Source: Butyrivibrio sp. Su6 (GTDB lineage: Bacteria > Bacillota > Clostridia > Lachnospirales > Lachnospiraceae). From it: a stretch of 64,000 nucleotides of DNA. The DNA lies in NCBI RefSeq assembly GCF_900108105.1, contig NZ_FNUR01000001.1, positions 248,001 to 312,000 on the forward strand, written 5' to 3'. Positions 1 to 8,052 of the stretch are shown one piece after another. The notes under the pieces are model-generated. The model did not search any database. It saw nothing but the letters and a program-made list of their open reading frames with translations, and had not been told where the DNA came from. How positions within the stretch are numbered: the first letter of the stretch is position 1; every line of letters starts with the position of its first letter. Both the position numbers and the translations under genes were made by a program.

Positions 1-270
1 CAGATTGTAATGATTCTGATAATTCTTGGACTTCTTGCATTCATTATTGTCAGAAGCATGTGGACAAAGAAACAGACGCAGGAAGAAGCAGAACCGGAAC
101 CTTTGTCTGTGGAACAGCTTCTTGAATCGCAGCCTGAAGAAGCCCTCGAGGATATTGAGATGGATACGGGTTCTGAAACAAAGAAACTTATTGAGAAGTT
201 TGTTGATGAAAATCCGGAAGCTGCTGCAGTTCTTTTACGTAACTGGCTTAATGAAGACTACGGTCTATAA
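1..270 (+). CDS. fliF: Flagellar MS-ring protein FliF, C-terminal fragment
   Basis: The frame is open from base 1, so the start lies outside the window and only the last 89 residues are visible. They begin inside a hydrophobic stretch (visible residues 1-17), the second membrane segment of FliF, and continue into an acidic cytoplasmic tail. The tail ends in PEAAAVLLRNWLNED, the conserved FliG-binding end of FliF. FliF forms the membrane ring on which the rotor and export gate are built. fliG follows 17 bases downstream, the usual order in fla operons. Identification rests on the tail motif and context. Confidence 0.93.
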   Translation, partial: QIVMILIILGLLAFIIVRSMWTKKQTQEEAEPEPLSVEQLLESQPEEALEDIEMDTGSETKKLIEKFVDENPEAAAVLLRNWLNEDYGL

Positions 271-287
271 CTAAAGGGGAAAAGGGT

Positions 288-1328
288 ATGATGGATACTG
301 AAGTTTCTGCTGGAGAAGGCTCCTTAACCGAGGGCTTTACCGGTACACAAAAAGCAGCAATTCTTCTGATCGCACTGGGACCAGAGAAATCATCTGCTAT
401 ATTTAAGCATCTAAAGGACGAAGAGATAGAGGAACTAACCTTGGAGATTGCAAATACACGAAGTGTCACTTCGCAGATCAAGGAAGCTGTTCTTGAGGAG
501 TTTTATGGCGTCTGCCTTGCTCAGCAATACATTGCAGAAGGTGGTATCAATTATGCTAAGGAACTTCTTGAAAAAGCTCTTGGTGAAGACAAAGCTCTTG
601 ATGTTATTAGTAAGCTGACTGCTTCACTTCAGGTTAAGCCTTTCGAATTTATCAGAAAAACAGAGCCCTCTCAGATACTTACATTCATTCAGGATGAGCA
701 TCCGCAGACAATCGCTCTTGTTTTATCCTACATGTCACCTTCTCAAAGTGCCCTTATTTTGTCAGCACTTCCACCTGACAGGCAGGCTGATGTTGCAAAG
801 CGTATAGCAGCAATGGATAGAACGAGCCCGGATACAATAAAGGAAGTTGAAAAAGTGTTAGAATCTAAGCTTGCTTCTTTGGTAAATCAGGACTTTACAA
901 TTATCGGTGGCGTAGATGCAGTTGTAGAAATCTTGAATACTGTAGATCGTGCAACCGAAAAACATATCATGGAAACTCTCGAAATCGAAGAACCGGAACT
1001 TGCAGACGAGATCAGAAAGAAAATGTTCGTCTTCGAAGATGTACTTCTTTTGGACGACCGTTCAATACAGAGAGTGCTGCGTGAGGTTGAAAATGCTGAC
1101 CTTGGCCTTGCTCTTAAGGGAGCAACTGAGAACGTACAGACTGCTATCTTTAACAACCTTTCAAAACGTCTTGCAGCCATGATCAAGGAAGATATGGACT
1201 TCATGGGACCTGTTCGTATGAAGGATGTTGAGGAAGCTCAGCAGAAGATCGTTAATGTTATCAGAAAGCTTGAAGATTCCGGTGAAATTGTTATTTCCAG
1301 AGGCGGAGGTGATGAGCTAGTTGTCTAA
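288..1328 (+). CDS. fliG: Flagellar motor switch protein FliG
   Basis: FliG is the rotor protein of the C-ring. It binds FliF through its N-terminal domain and meets the MotA stator through its C-terminal domain, where torque is made. At 346 residues it is of usual length (about 335). Near the N-terminus it has KAAILLIALGPEKSS, a family hallmark. The middle domain carries EHPQTIALVLSYM (EHPQ motif) and the C-terminal domain has the charged helix with FEDVLLLDDRSIQRVLREV. Two adjacent ATGs occur at 288 and 291 after a purine-rich AAGGGGAAAAGGG, and the first was taken. It overlaps the TTG start of fliH by 8 bases, suggesting translational coupling. Confidence 0.98.
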   Translation: MMDTEVSAGEGSLTEGFTGTQKAAILLIALGPEKSSAIFKHLKDEEIEELTLEIANTRSVTSQIKEAVLEEFYGVCLAQQYIAEGGINYAKELLEKALGEDKALDVISKLTASLQVKPFEFIRKTEPSQILTFIQDEHPQTIALVLSYMSPSQSALILSALPPDRQADVAKRIAAMDRTSPDTIKEVEKVLESKLASLVNQDFTIIGGVDAVVEILNTVDRATEKHIMETLEIEEPELADEIRKKMFVFEDVLLLDDRSIQRVLREVENADLGLALKGATENVQTAIFNNLSKRLAAMIKEDMDFMGPVRMKDVEEAQQKIVNVIRKLEDSGEIVISRGGGDELVV

Positions 1329-2202
1329 TCTTTTTAAAGGAGCTTTTATAAGCTTTGATGAATCAGACGCCCGGATAATTGACAACAATGAGCTTGCAAA
1401 TAAGAAGATTGAAGAGTTTCAGGAGCAGGAGCTCAAGAGACAAAGAGCTATGATGGCCGAAGATGATGGGCTTTCATCTGAAGGTGAGGAAAATATCGAT
1501 TTTTCTCCCGGAATTGACATGGAACAGCTTGATCAGCTCACAGAAGATCAGAGTATTCTTGGCGCTCCAAATGAGGATCCTCAATTCGATATGGAAGCCA
1601 TGCAGGCTGAGATTGATTTTAAACTCCAGCAGGCCTCAGAGCAGGCTGAAGCCATTATAAACGACGCGCAAAATCAGGCAGAGGAAATAAGGCAGGGAGC
1701 TATAGAACAGGGGCATCAGGAAGGATATGATGCCGGCTACCAGGAAGGAATGGCTGCTGTAGAAAGTCTTAAAGCTGATATTGAAGCTCAAAGAGATGGT
1801 CTTGAGAAGGAATATCAGATGCTTGTGGATGAGCTTGAACCTGAAATGGTCGATGTTCTCACACAGATATATGAGCATGTGCTTGGGATAGAGCTTAGGG
1901 ATGATAAGGGAATAATCCTTCATCTTCTTAAGAATACTCTTTCAAGGATTGAACCGGGAAATGACCTTATAGTCCATGTTTCGTCTGACGATTACGATGA
2001 AGTAATGGATGAAAAAGAGACTTTGAATGCATGTGTTACATCTCCGAATACTACGATGGAGATCATAGAAGATCCACTTTTAAAAGAAAATGAATGCATG
2101 ATAGAGTCAGACAGCGGAGTTTTTGATTGTAGTCTTGGGGTTGAGCTTTCAGAGATTTCCAGAAAGCTTAAATTATTATCTTTTGACAGAAAGAAGAGAT
2201 AG
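1321..2202 (+). CDS. fliH: Flagellar export apparatus regulator FliH
   Basis: FliH binds and regulates the export ATPase FliI at the cytoplasmic face of the flagellar type III secretion system. The 293-residue protein is acidic. It has a long Gln/Glu/Ala-rich helical segment (about residues 85-165) containing GxxxG-like repeats (GAIEQGHQEGYDAGYQEGM), typical of FliH, and a C-terminal FliH/V-ATPase E-subunit-like domain with VDELEPEMVDVLTQIYEHV. The start is a TTG inside the end of fliG. A near-perfect GGAGGTGA at about 1305-1312 supports it, and the next in-frame ATG is well inside the conserved part. It ends 2 bases before fliI. Confidence 0.9.
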   Translation: MSNLFKGAFISFDESDARIIDNNELANKKIEEFQEQELKRQRAMMAEDDGLSSEGEENIDFSPGIDMEQLDQLTEDQSILGAPNEDPQFDMEAMQAEIDFKLQQASEQAEAIINDAQNQAEEIRQGAIEQGHQEGYDAGYQEGMAAVESLKADIEAQRDGLEKEYQMLVDELEPEMVDVLTQIYEHVLGIELRDDKGIILHLLKNTLSRIEPGNDLIVHVSSDDYDEVMDEKETLNACVTSPNTTMEIIEDPLLKENECMIESDSGVFDCSLGVELSEISRKLKLLSFDRKKR

Positions 2203-2204
2203 AT

Positions 2205-3563
2205 ATGCTGGTATCTTCAGTTGATTTGTCAAAATATAAAAAGATGCAAAATGCGCCATTTTACCGTACCCGTGGTAAAGTGGTCAATGTTATTGGGCTG
2301 ACTATAGAATCTGCAGGGCCTGATGCAAAGCTTGGTGACATATGCCTTATCTATCCCAAGAAGAAGGATTCTGATACAGGAAATGAGCATCAGCCTAAGC
2401 CTGCTATGGCTGAAGTTGTTGGCTTTAAGGACAACCATGTTCAGCTGATGCCTTATGAGAACACAAGTGGTATTGGAAATGGTTCAATAGTTGAAAATAC
2501 AGATTCGCCTCTTCGAGTTAATGTTGGAGAGGGGCTTCTTGGAAAAACACTTGATGGTCTTGGAAGAATTGATGGCACAAGCTATGGTAAAGGGGTAGCC
2601 CTTGAAGGCGGTGTTGCATATTCTGTTGAGAATCAGCCACCAGATCCAATGACAAGGGATCCTATTTCTGATGTCTTGTCCCTTGGTGTAAAGGCTGTCG
2701 ATGGTCTTTTGACCGTTGGTAAAGGCCAGAGAATTGGTATATTTGCAGGATCTGGTGTTGGTAAATCAACTCTTCTTGGAATGTTTGCAAGAAACACTCA
2801 GGCTGACATAAATGTTATAGCTCTAATTGGAGAGCGAGGCAGGGAAGTCAGAGAGTTTATAGAAAGAGATCTCGGTGAAGAAGGCATGAGGAGGTCTATT
2901 GTTGTCTGTGCCACCTCTGATAAACCGGCTCTTGAGCGATTAAAAGCTGCAAAGACGGCAACTTCCATTGCGGAGTACTTTAGAGACAAGGGAAAAGATG
3001 TGCTTCTTATGATGGATTCCCTTACCCGTTTTTCAATGGCACAGAGGGAGATAGGACTAGCAAGTGGTGAACCGCCTGTTTCAAGAGGGTATCCGCCAAG
3101 TGTATATGCTGAGATGCCCAAGCTCCTTGAAAGAGCAGGTAAGTCCAGAAAAGGCTCTATTACAGGTCTTTATACTGTTCTTGTGGATGGTGATGACATG
3201 AATGAACCAATCACTGATACAGCCAGAGGTATATTGGATGGGCATATAGTCCTTAATCGTAAGCTTGCGCAAAAGAACCATTATCCTGCGATAGATGTTC
3301 TTGCAAGCATTTCCAGATGTATGTCAGCAATTGCAGATCCTGAGCATAAAAAAGCTGCAGGAAAGCTCAAAAATGTTCTTGCAACTTATAATGATGCTGA
3401 GGACCTTATAAATATTGGCGCATACAGGAGTGGAGCCAATAAAAATATTGATTACGCAGTTTCTAAAATAGAGCTTGTCAATTCTTTTCTTATGCAGGAA
3501 ACTGATCAAAAGTTTACCTTTGAAGAAATAAGACAGACTCTTATAGATATGTTCAGGGATTGA
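2205..3563 (+). CDS. fliI: Flagellum-specific ATPase FliI
   Basis: FliI is the hexameric ATPase that energises delivery of flagellar export substrates, with FliH and FliJ. The 452-residue protein is of family length. The Walker A loop is AGSGVGKST with Lys187, Walker B is VLLMMDSLTRF, and the F1-beta-like signature PPSVYAEMPKLLERAG follows. An N-terminal beta-barrel domain precedes the nucleotide-binding core. It starts 2 bases after the fliH stop and is followed 6 bases later by fliJ, so fliH-fliI-fliJ are clearly cotranscribed. Confidence 0.98.
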   Translation: MLVSSVDLSKYKKMQNAPFYRTRGKVVNVIGLTIESAGPDAKLGDICLIYPKKKDSDTGNEHQPKPAMAEVVGFKDNHVQLMPYENTSGIGNGSIVENTDSPLRVNVGEGLLGKTLDGLGRIDGTSYGKGVALEGGVAYSVENQPPDPMTRDPISDVLSLGVKAVDGLLTVGKGQRIGIFAGSGVGKSTLLGMFARNTQADINVIALIGERGREVREFIERDLGEEGMRRSIVVCATSDKPALERLKAAKTATSIAEYFRDKGKDVLLMMDSLTRFSMAQREIGLASGEPPVSRGYPPSVYAEMPKLLERAGKSRKGSITGLYTVLVDGDDMNEPITDTARGILDGHIVLNRKLAQKNHYPAIDVLASISRCMSAIADPEHKKAAGKLKNVLATYNDAEDLINIGAYRSGANKNIDYAVSKIELVNSFLMQETDQKFTFEEIRQTLIDMFRD

Positions 3564-3569
3564 TAGCCT

Positions 3570-4028
3570 ATGGCAAGATTTAATTACCGTATGCAGAGTG
3601 TCCTTAATATCAAGCAAAAAACTGAAGGACAGGTAAAAATGGAATTTGCCAATGCCCAGGCAGAACTCAATCAGCAGCTTGATATTTTGGATGAATATGT
3701 CAGACGAAAAGAGAATTATCTTTTGGAGGCGGAAGAACTCAGAAATGCAGAGAGTTTAAAGCTTCAGGATATCTTGGATAATCAGTATGCCACTGCACAG
3801 ATGGATGTAATGATTGCTTCTCAGGCAAAAGTAGTTAAGGAATACGAAAAAAAAGTCGAAAGAGTTAGAGTAAGGTTAACAAGGGCAATACAGGAGAGAA
3901 AGATGCAGGAGACCCTTCGTGACAGGGCTTATGCAGAGTATTTGGAAGAAGAAAAACAGGAAGAAGCTAAAGAGAATGATCAGCGAACCAGCTTTACCTA
4001 TGGACAAAGAGGAGATAAGACCAGATAA
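3570..4028 (+). CDS. fliJ: Flagellar export chaperone FliJ
   Basis: FliJ is a small coiled-coil protein that occupies the centre of the FliI ring and escorts empty export chaperones. The 152-residue product is almost entirely helical and highly charged. It opens with FNYRMQSVLNIKQKTE, the conserved FliJ start, and continues as one long Glu/Lys/Gln-rich coil. It sits directly behind fliI as in other flagellar operons. Its TAA stop shares one base with the ATG of the next gene, indicating coupled translation. Confidence 0.9.
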   Translation: MARFNYRMQSVLNIKQKTEGQVKMEFANAQAELNQQLDILDEYVRRKENYLLEAEELRNAESLKLQDILDNQYATAQMDVMIASQAKVVKEYEKKVERVRVRLTRAIQERKMQETLRDRAYAEYLEEEKQEEAKENDQRTSFTYGQRGDKTR

Positions 4029-4966
4029 TGGCTGATAACAATTTGACTATGACGCCTGACGATCCTAAGGCGGCCAAGAAAAAACTTGCAGCTGATAAAA
4101 AAGAATATAAGAAAAGACTAAAAGAACAGAGAAAAGAGCAAAAGGAAAAGGAGCAGGAATTTGCTGAAAGGTCAGCGGAAATAAACGGTGATAATGCAGG
4201 AGGCCTTGCTACTTTAGTTATTTCTTTTCTCATTATCCTCATCTGGCTTGCTATAATGGCACTTTTGATCAAACTGGATGTTGGTCATTTTGGTTCTGAG
4301 ATTTTGGCACCACTACTTAGGGATATTCCTTATGTCAATCTGATCCTTCCAGAAGGATCAGTGCAGACTACAAATCCTGAAGCGGTAGTGGATTACAGTA
4401 ATGCCGGGTCCAGCGCTGCAGGAATTGAAAATATTGACGAAGCCCAGGCATATATAAAGCGACTTGAGCAGGCATTACAGGCTGAGATGGAACAGAACAG
4501 CAGCTATGCTTCTTCAATTGAAAAGCTTCAGGCTGAGGTTGCAAGACTTGAACCTTTTGAGCAGCAGCAAAAGAAATTTTATGAGGAGCGTGCATCTTTT
4601 TACGAGAGTGTGGTTTATGGCGATTATGCTCCTGATGCAGCAGCCTATGCTTCGTATTATGCTATGATTGACCCTGATACGGCAGCTGAGATCTATAAAA
4701 AGATCATCCAGGGAGAGGTAGATGATGCTGCTATAAAGGCATTTGCAACTACCTATTCGGGTATGAAAGCAAAAAAAGCAGCTGAAATTTTCGATGAGAT
4801 GGTTGCAGAGAATCAGATTGAACTTGTTGCCAGGATACTGGCTCAGATGAGTGTTGAAAATAGAGGCGATATTCTTGCAGCTATGGAAAAAGAAAATTCT
4901 GCAAAGCTTACGCAGCTGTTAGAACCAAATGCACTGGAACAAAAATCAACAAAAGTTACAGGATAA
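4028..4966 (+). CDS. MotE/YlxF-like flagellar membrane protein with MgtE_N-type domain
   Basis: This 312-residue single-pass membrane protein lies between fliJ and fliK, the position of ylxF in Bacillus. The N-terminus (residues 1-50) is very Lys/Glu-rich. One membrane helix spans about residues 58-82, a coiled coil runs about 135-190, and the C-terminal ~100 residues (DPDTAAEIYKKI, MKAKKAAEIFDEM, ARILAQMS) resemble the helical repeats of the MgtE intracellular N domain found in MotE-like proteins. MotE-type proteins assist periplasmic folding of motor components in other bacteria, but the role in Firmicutes is not settled. It overlaps fliJ by one base and is followed by a strong terminator. 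Family placement is from motifs and context only. Confidence 0.75.
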   Translation: MADNNLTMTPDDPKAAKKKLAADKKEYKKRLKEQRKEQKEKEQEFAERSAEINGDNAGGLATLVISFLIILIWLAIMALLIKLDVGHFGSEILAPLLRDIPYVNLILPEGSVQTTNPEAVVDYSNAGSSAAGIENIDEAQAYIKRLEQALQAEMEQNSSYASSIEKLQAEVARLEPFEQQQKKFYEERASFYESVVYGDYAPDAAAYASYYAMIDPDTAAEIYKKIIQGEVDDAAIKAFATTYSGMKAKKAAEIFDEMVAENQIELVARILAQMSVENRGDILAAMEKENSAKLTQLLEPNALEQKSTKVTG

Positions 4967-5028
4967 TGAGATATTTACTATCATTTAATTTCTTAAAAGA
5001 AATGTGATTTGCTTTGAAGTGTAGAATT

Positions 5029-5086
5029 GGGAGAGTATTTTGAAATAAGCCTTTTGCTTATATCAAAATACTCTCCCATTTTTTTA
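5029..5086 (+). terminator. Strong intrinsic terminator inside the flagellar locus
   Basis: A perfect 15-bp stem (5029-5043 with 5063-5077) continues, after one A-A mismatch, into a further 6-bp stem (5045-5050 with 5056-5061) capped by the loop CTTTT. The 3' arm is followed by A and a run of seven T residues from 5079. This ends the fliF-fliJ-motE-like transcription unit before fliK. Confidence 0.9.
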
Positions 5087-5096
5087 TATTTCTTAT

Positions 5097-5122
5097 TAAG
5101 TATTCCATATAAAAACCGATAT
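5097..5122 (+). promoter_or_regulatory. Candidate sigma-28 (SigD/FliA-type) promoter for fliK-flgD-flgE
   Basis: TAAG at 5097-5100 is separated by 14 bases from ACCGATAT at 5115-5122. The established SigD/FliA consensus is TAAA, 14-16 bases, GCCGATAT, so the -10 matches at 7 of 8 positions and the -35 at 3 of 4. It lies just after the terminator at 5029-5086 and 66 bases before the fliK start. No transcript data are available, so this is a sequence match only. Confidence 0.6.
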
Positions 5123-5187
5123 ATGTTGTGAGAGTCTATGGATGTTTATGTCCAAACAAAATAAATATATTTGAAAGGAGGAACTTG

Positions 5188-6705
5188 ATGAGCAGTACGA
5201 CAAATAATGTAGGTGCAATGCTTACCTACATGCAGAAGTCGACTGCAGCAGTAAGTGTTTCATCAATAACGGAACTTAGTACTAAGGCAGGAAATGCTGC
5301 AAACAGTTTTAGTAATGTCTTAAATAAGACATCAGATGCTTTAGTACAGGCAAAAGATAATAAATCTCAGATTACTGACAATGCTGTAAAGCAAGGAAAA
5401 AGTAGTCAGGGAAAAGATGTAGCAATATCAAATGACAGCAATGGCTCGCAAAAGACAATCGGCAACAGCAAAAATAGTACCGATAATCTTCAGAACAAAC
5501 AAAGTACTGATAATGTTACTAAAGTAGATGAAACCAATACAAAGAGCATGGAAGCAGATGAAAAGCTGCAGGAGGCTATAGGAGAAGCAGGAAAAGAACT
5601 TGTTTCTAAGATGGCCCAAGCACTTGATATAAGCGAGGAAGATATTTTAAGTGCTATGGAAATTCTTGGACTGATGGCTGGAGATCTTTTAAATCCTGAG
5701 AATGTACAGCTTCTGGTCACTGAAGTAATTGGTGAGGATAAGGCGCTTGATCTGTTAACTGACACAGATCTATATGCTACGATGCAGGACCTCATGGAGG
5801 GTGCAGATAGTATGAGGAGCGAACTTTTGAATGAGTTTGACTTATCCGAAGAAGACTTGAATCTTGCGATTGATAGTTTTGATGATGAACTGAAGGCGGT
5901 TGTTGATGGCCCTAAAAAAGAGGGACCGGCAGACAATACTGAAAAGGTGCCTGAGGTCATTGTAAATGAAGCTGGAGATGAGATTTCAAAGGATATCAAA
6001 GCACCACAGTCTAAAGAGCAGATACCTGAGATCAAGGTTGATGCAGGATCAGAAGAGGTAGAAATTACAGAATTTAAGCCTGTTGAAGAGACATCTGAAT
6101 CTTCAAATAATCATAAAGAGACAAAGGATGGCTTAAATGATGGTGGTCAAAACGCAAATCTTTTTAATCAGCTCATAAACAATATAACAGAAGCCGTAGA
6201 TTCTGGTTCTGCCAGTGCAATCAGCTATACTGACAGGGCACAGATGGAAAATATAATAAGACAGATTACAGAAAAAATAACGATTTCTGCAGGAAATGGT
6301 GAGACTTCCATGGAGCTTCAGCTTCACCCGGCTCATCTTGGCAACGTAAATATCCTTCTTACAAGTACAAAGGATGGAATAGTTGCCAAATTTACAGCAC
6401 AGAATGAACTGGTAAAAGAAGCAGTTGAAAGTCAGATGGTAGCTCTTCAACAGAAATTTGACGCACAGGGAGTAAAAGTTACAGCAATTGAAGTTACTAT
6501 TGCAAGCCATGCTTTTGAGCAAAATCTTGAGCAGGATCAGCAAGGGCAGGCATATGAGCAGGCTGAGGGCAGATCAAAAAAGTCGCTTCGGAGAATAAAT
6601 CTTTCGGAAATCACAGAATTTGAAGAGGAAGATATGTCTGAAGAAGAACTTATAGCTACAAAAGTAATGGAAATGAACGGAAATACCGTTGACTATAGTG
6701 CATGA
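5188..6705 (+). CDS. fliK: Flagellar hook-length control protein FliK
   Basis: FliK is an exported ruler that measures hook length and switches the export gate (via FlhB) from hook to filament substrates. The 505-residue protein has a low-complexity Ser/Asn/Lys/Glu-rich N-terminal and middle part and a conserved C-terminal Flg_hook domain with LHPAHLGNVNI (Leu379 onward) and a helical end. The ATG at 5188 was chosen because AAAGGAGG precedes it by 7 bases; an in-frame GTG at 5128 has no ribosome site and overlaps the promoter region. It starts a new transcription unit after a terminator. flgD follows after 43 bases. Confidence 0.88.
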   Translation: MSSTTNNVGAMLTYMQKSTAAVSVSSITELSTKAGNAANSFSNVLNKTSDALVQAKDNKSQITDNAVKQGKSSQGKDVAISNDSNGSQKTIGNSKNSTDNLQNKQSTDNVTKVDETNTKSMEADEKLQEAIGEAGKELVSKMAQALDISEEDILSAMEILGLMAGDLLNPENVQLLVTEVIGEDKALDLLTDTDLYATMQDLMEGADSMRSELLNEFDLSEEDLNLAIDSFDDELKAVVDGPKKEGPADNTEKVPEVIVNEAGDEISKDIKAPQSKEQIPEIKVDAGSEEVEITEFKPVEETSESSNNHKETKDGLNDGGQNANLFNQLINNITEAVDSGSASAISYTDRAQMENIIRQITEKITISAGNGETSMELQLHPAHLGNVNILLTSTKDGIVAKFTAQNELVKEAVESQMVALQQKFDAQGVKVTAIEVTIASHAFEQNLEQDQQGQAYEQAEGRSKKSLRRINLSEITEFEEEDMSEEELIATKVMEMNGNTVDYSA

Positions 6706-6713
6706 TTTTTTGT

Positions 6714-6735
6714 GGGCTGGCTTTTATGCCAGCCC
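6714..6735 (+). other. Intercistronic hairpin between fliK and flgD
   Basis: GGGCTGGC (6714-6721) pairs perfectly with GCCAGCCC (6728-6735) around a 6-base loop. No T-tract follows; instead the flgD ribosome site (GGAGG) comes immediately after. It may stabilise the mRNA, mark a processing site or tune flgD translation. Confidence 0.6.
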
Positions 6736-6748
6736 TGGAGGATAAAAA

Positions 6749-7426
6749 ATGGCAGATTTAAGTTCAGTTGAAGCTATTATTGAAAACGGTAAGGTGAAAA
6801 ACCTTGAAACCAATAATACCAGCAATAAAGCAGCTCCTACCGGTTACGACAAGGATTCTTTTTTAAAGATACTAGTTGCTCAGATGAAGTATCAGGATCC
6901 AATGGAACCGACATCAAATACTGAGTATATTTCACAGTATGCGACCTTCACACAGGTTGAACAGCTTAGTAACATGGCAAATTCTATGTCACTGTCAAGA
7001 GCTTCTGAGATGGTAGGAAAGACAGTAGTCATTACACAGACAAATCCTGACAACGGTAAGAGTACTGAGATCCAGGGCGTTGTAGATTTTGTTACTTATA
7101 GCGGAAATAAGGCTTATCTTAGCATTAACGGCACAAATTATAGCATCGATGATGTTACACAGGTTCTTGATTCTGATTATACTGATGCTCTTAAAGTTGT
7201 TGATGATTTCCAGAAGAATATAGATAAGTTACCTGAGCTTGAGTTTATTACTGAAGAAAAGCATGGTGAGACAATTGATTCAATGTATGACTATTATATG
7301 AACCTTGATGACAGGGCAAAGAATCTTATGAACAAGAATTATGCAACATCACTTCTTCAGTATGTAAATCAACTTGATGATATCAGAGGTGATACACACA
7401 GGACATTTTCCAAGGATAAGACATGA
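6749..7426 (+). CDS. flgD: Flagellar hook capping protein FlgD
   Basis: FlgD caps the growing hook and is needed to polymerise FlgE. The 225-residue protein carries the family signature FLKILVAQMKYQDPMEPTS near residues 31-49, followed by QYATFTQVEQLSNM and a C-terminal beta-rich part (GKTVVIT..., YLSINGTNYSIDDV). It is slightly longer than the Bacillus protein, with a polar helical tail. GGAGG lies 7 bases before the ATG. It sits between fliK and the small flagellar-operon gene, directly ahead of flgE, as expected. Confidence 0.95.
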   Translation: MADLSSVEAIIENGKVKNLETNNTSNKAAPTGYDKDSFLKILVAQMKYQDPMEPTSNTEYISQYATFTQVEQLSNMANSMSLSRASEMVGKTVVITQTNPDNGKSTEIQGVVDFVTYSGNKAYLSINGTNYSIDDVTQVLDSDYTDALKVVDDFQKNIDKLPELEFITEEKHGETIDSMYDYYMNLDDRAKNLMNKNYATSLLQYVNQLDDIRGDTHRTFSKDKT

Positions 7427-7475
7427 TAGCAGTTAAAAGAACTATAGAAATACGCGGGAAAGGAGGGAATTAAAA

Positions 7476-7901
7476 TTGAATATTGATGAGAGAAGATTTT
7501 TATCAATTGACCAGGTGCAGGGCCAAATCAAGAATGGAAATGTTCAAAAAGGTGATAACAAAGGCCAAAGCATTCAAACCGGAGCAAATTCTTTTGCCAG
7601 TATTCTAAATAAAATACAGGAATCATCCGATAATACTATTAGTTCAGAAGAACTAAAGTTTTCTAAGCATGCCGCAAACAGACTTCAGGACAGAAACATA
7701 GTTTTAACAGATGAGCAGATGGCAAGGCTTAATATGGGCAAGATAGAAGCAGGAGAAAAAGGCATTAAAGACTCTCTTATACTTATCGATCAGCTTGCTT
7801 TTATCGTTAATGTCCCTAACAACACAGTAGTAACAGCAATGGATCAGACAGAAAATAAGAGTAATGTTTTTACAAATATTGACGGAGCAGTGATTGCGTA
7901 A
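7476..7901 (+). CDS. Small flagellar operon protein (TIGR02530-type)
   Basis: This 141-residue protein is found between flgD and flgE in many Firmicutes and belongs, by its motif, to the family known as TIGR02530 (flagellar operon protein). The conserved C-terminal half has LKFSKHAANRLQDRNIVL and LILIDQLAFIVNVPNNTVVTAMD. The N-terminal half is polar and probably disordered. It has no signal peptide and its function is not established. The start is a TTG at 7476 with an excellent AAAGGAGGG 8 bases upstream; no ATG is available before the conserved region. Confidence 0.8.
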   Translation: MNIDERRFLSIDQVQGQIKNGNVQKGDNKGQSIQTGANSFASILNKIQESSDNTISSEELKFSKHAANRLQDRNIVLTDEQMARLNMGKIEAGEKGIKDSLILIDQLAFIVNVPNNTVVTAMDQTENKSNVFTNIDGAVIA

Positions 7902-8025
7902 CGGATTGGACCGAAGTGGCCAGAAGTGCCATCAGGAGATCTCGATTTCCCGACTGATTGAAGGAAATCTCTTTTAAATCACTCATCCGTCCAAAATCAA
8001 ATATTGATATGCGCGTATACGCATA
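7901..8025 (+). other. Structured leader candidate upstream of flgE
   Basis: The 151-base gap before flgE can fold extensively. ACGGAT at 7901-7906 pairs with ATCCGT at 7985-7990, closing an internal region that contains further possible stems (ATCAG...CTGAT and GGAGAT...ATTTCC with a CTCG loop). A separate hairpin, TATGCG 8008-8013 with CGCATA 8020-8025, follows just before the flgE ribosome site. No known riboswitch core was recognised. This was found by eye, without an energy calculation. Confidence 0.4.
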
Positions 8026-8052
8026 GGTTTTATGATGGAGGACTAAAGTCTT

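Noticed and set aside
5128-5187. Earlier GTG start of fliK
   Set aside because: No ribosome site; the ATG at 5188 has an ideal one and the stretch overlaps the promoter region.
7901-8052. Known cyclic di-GMP riboswitch upstream of flgE
   Set aside because: The conserved core sequences of the class I motif are not present; only generic stems were seen.
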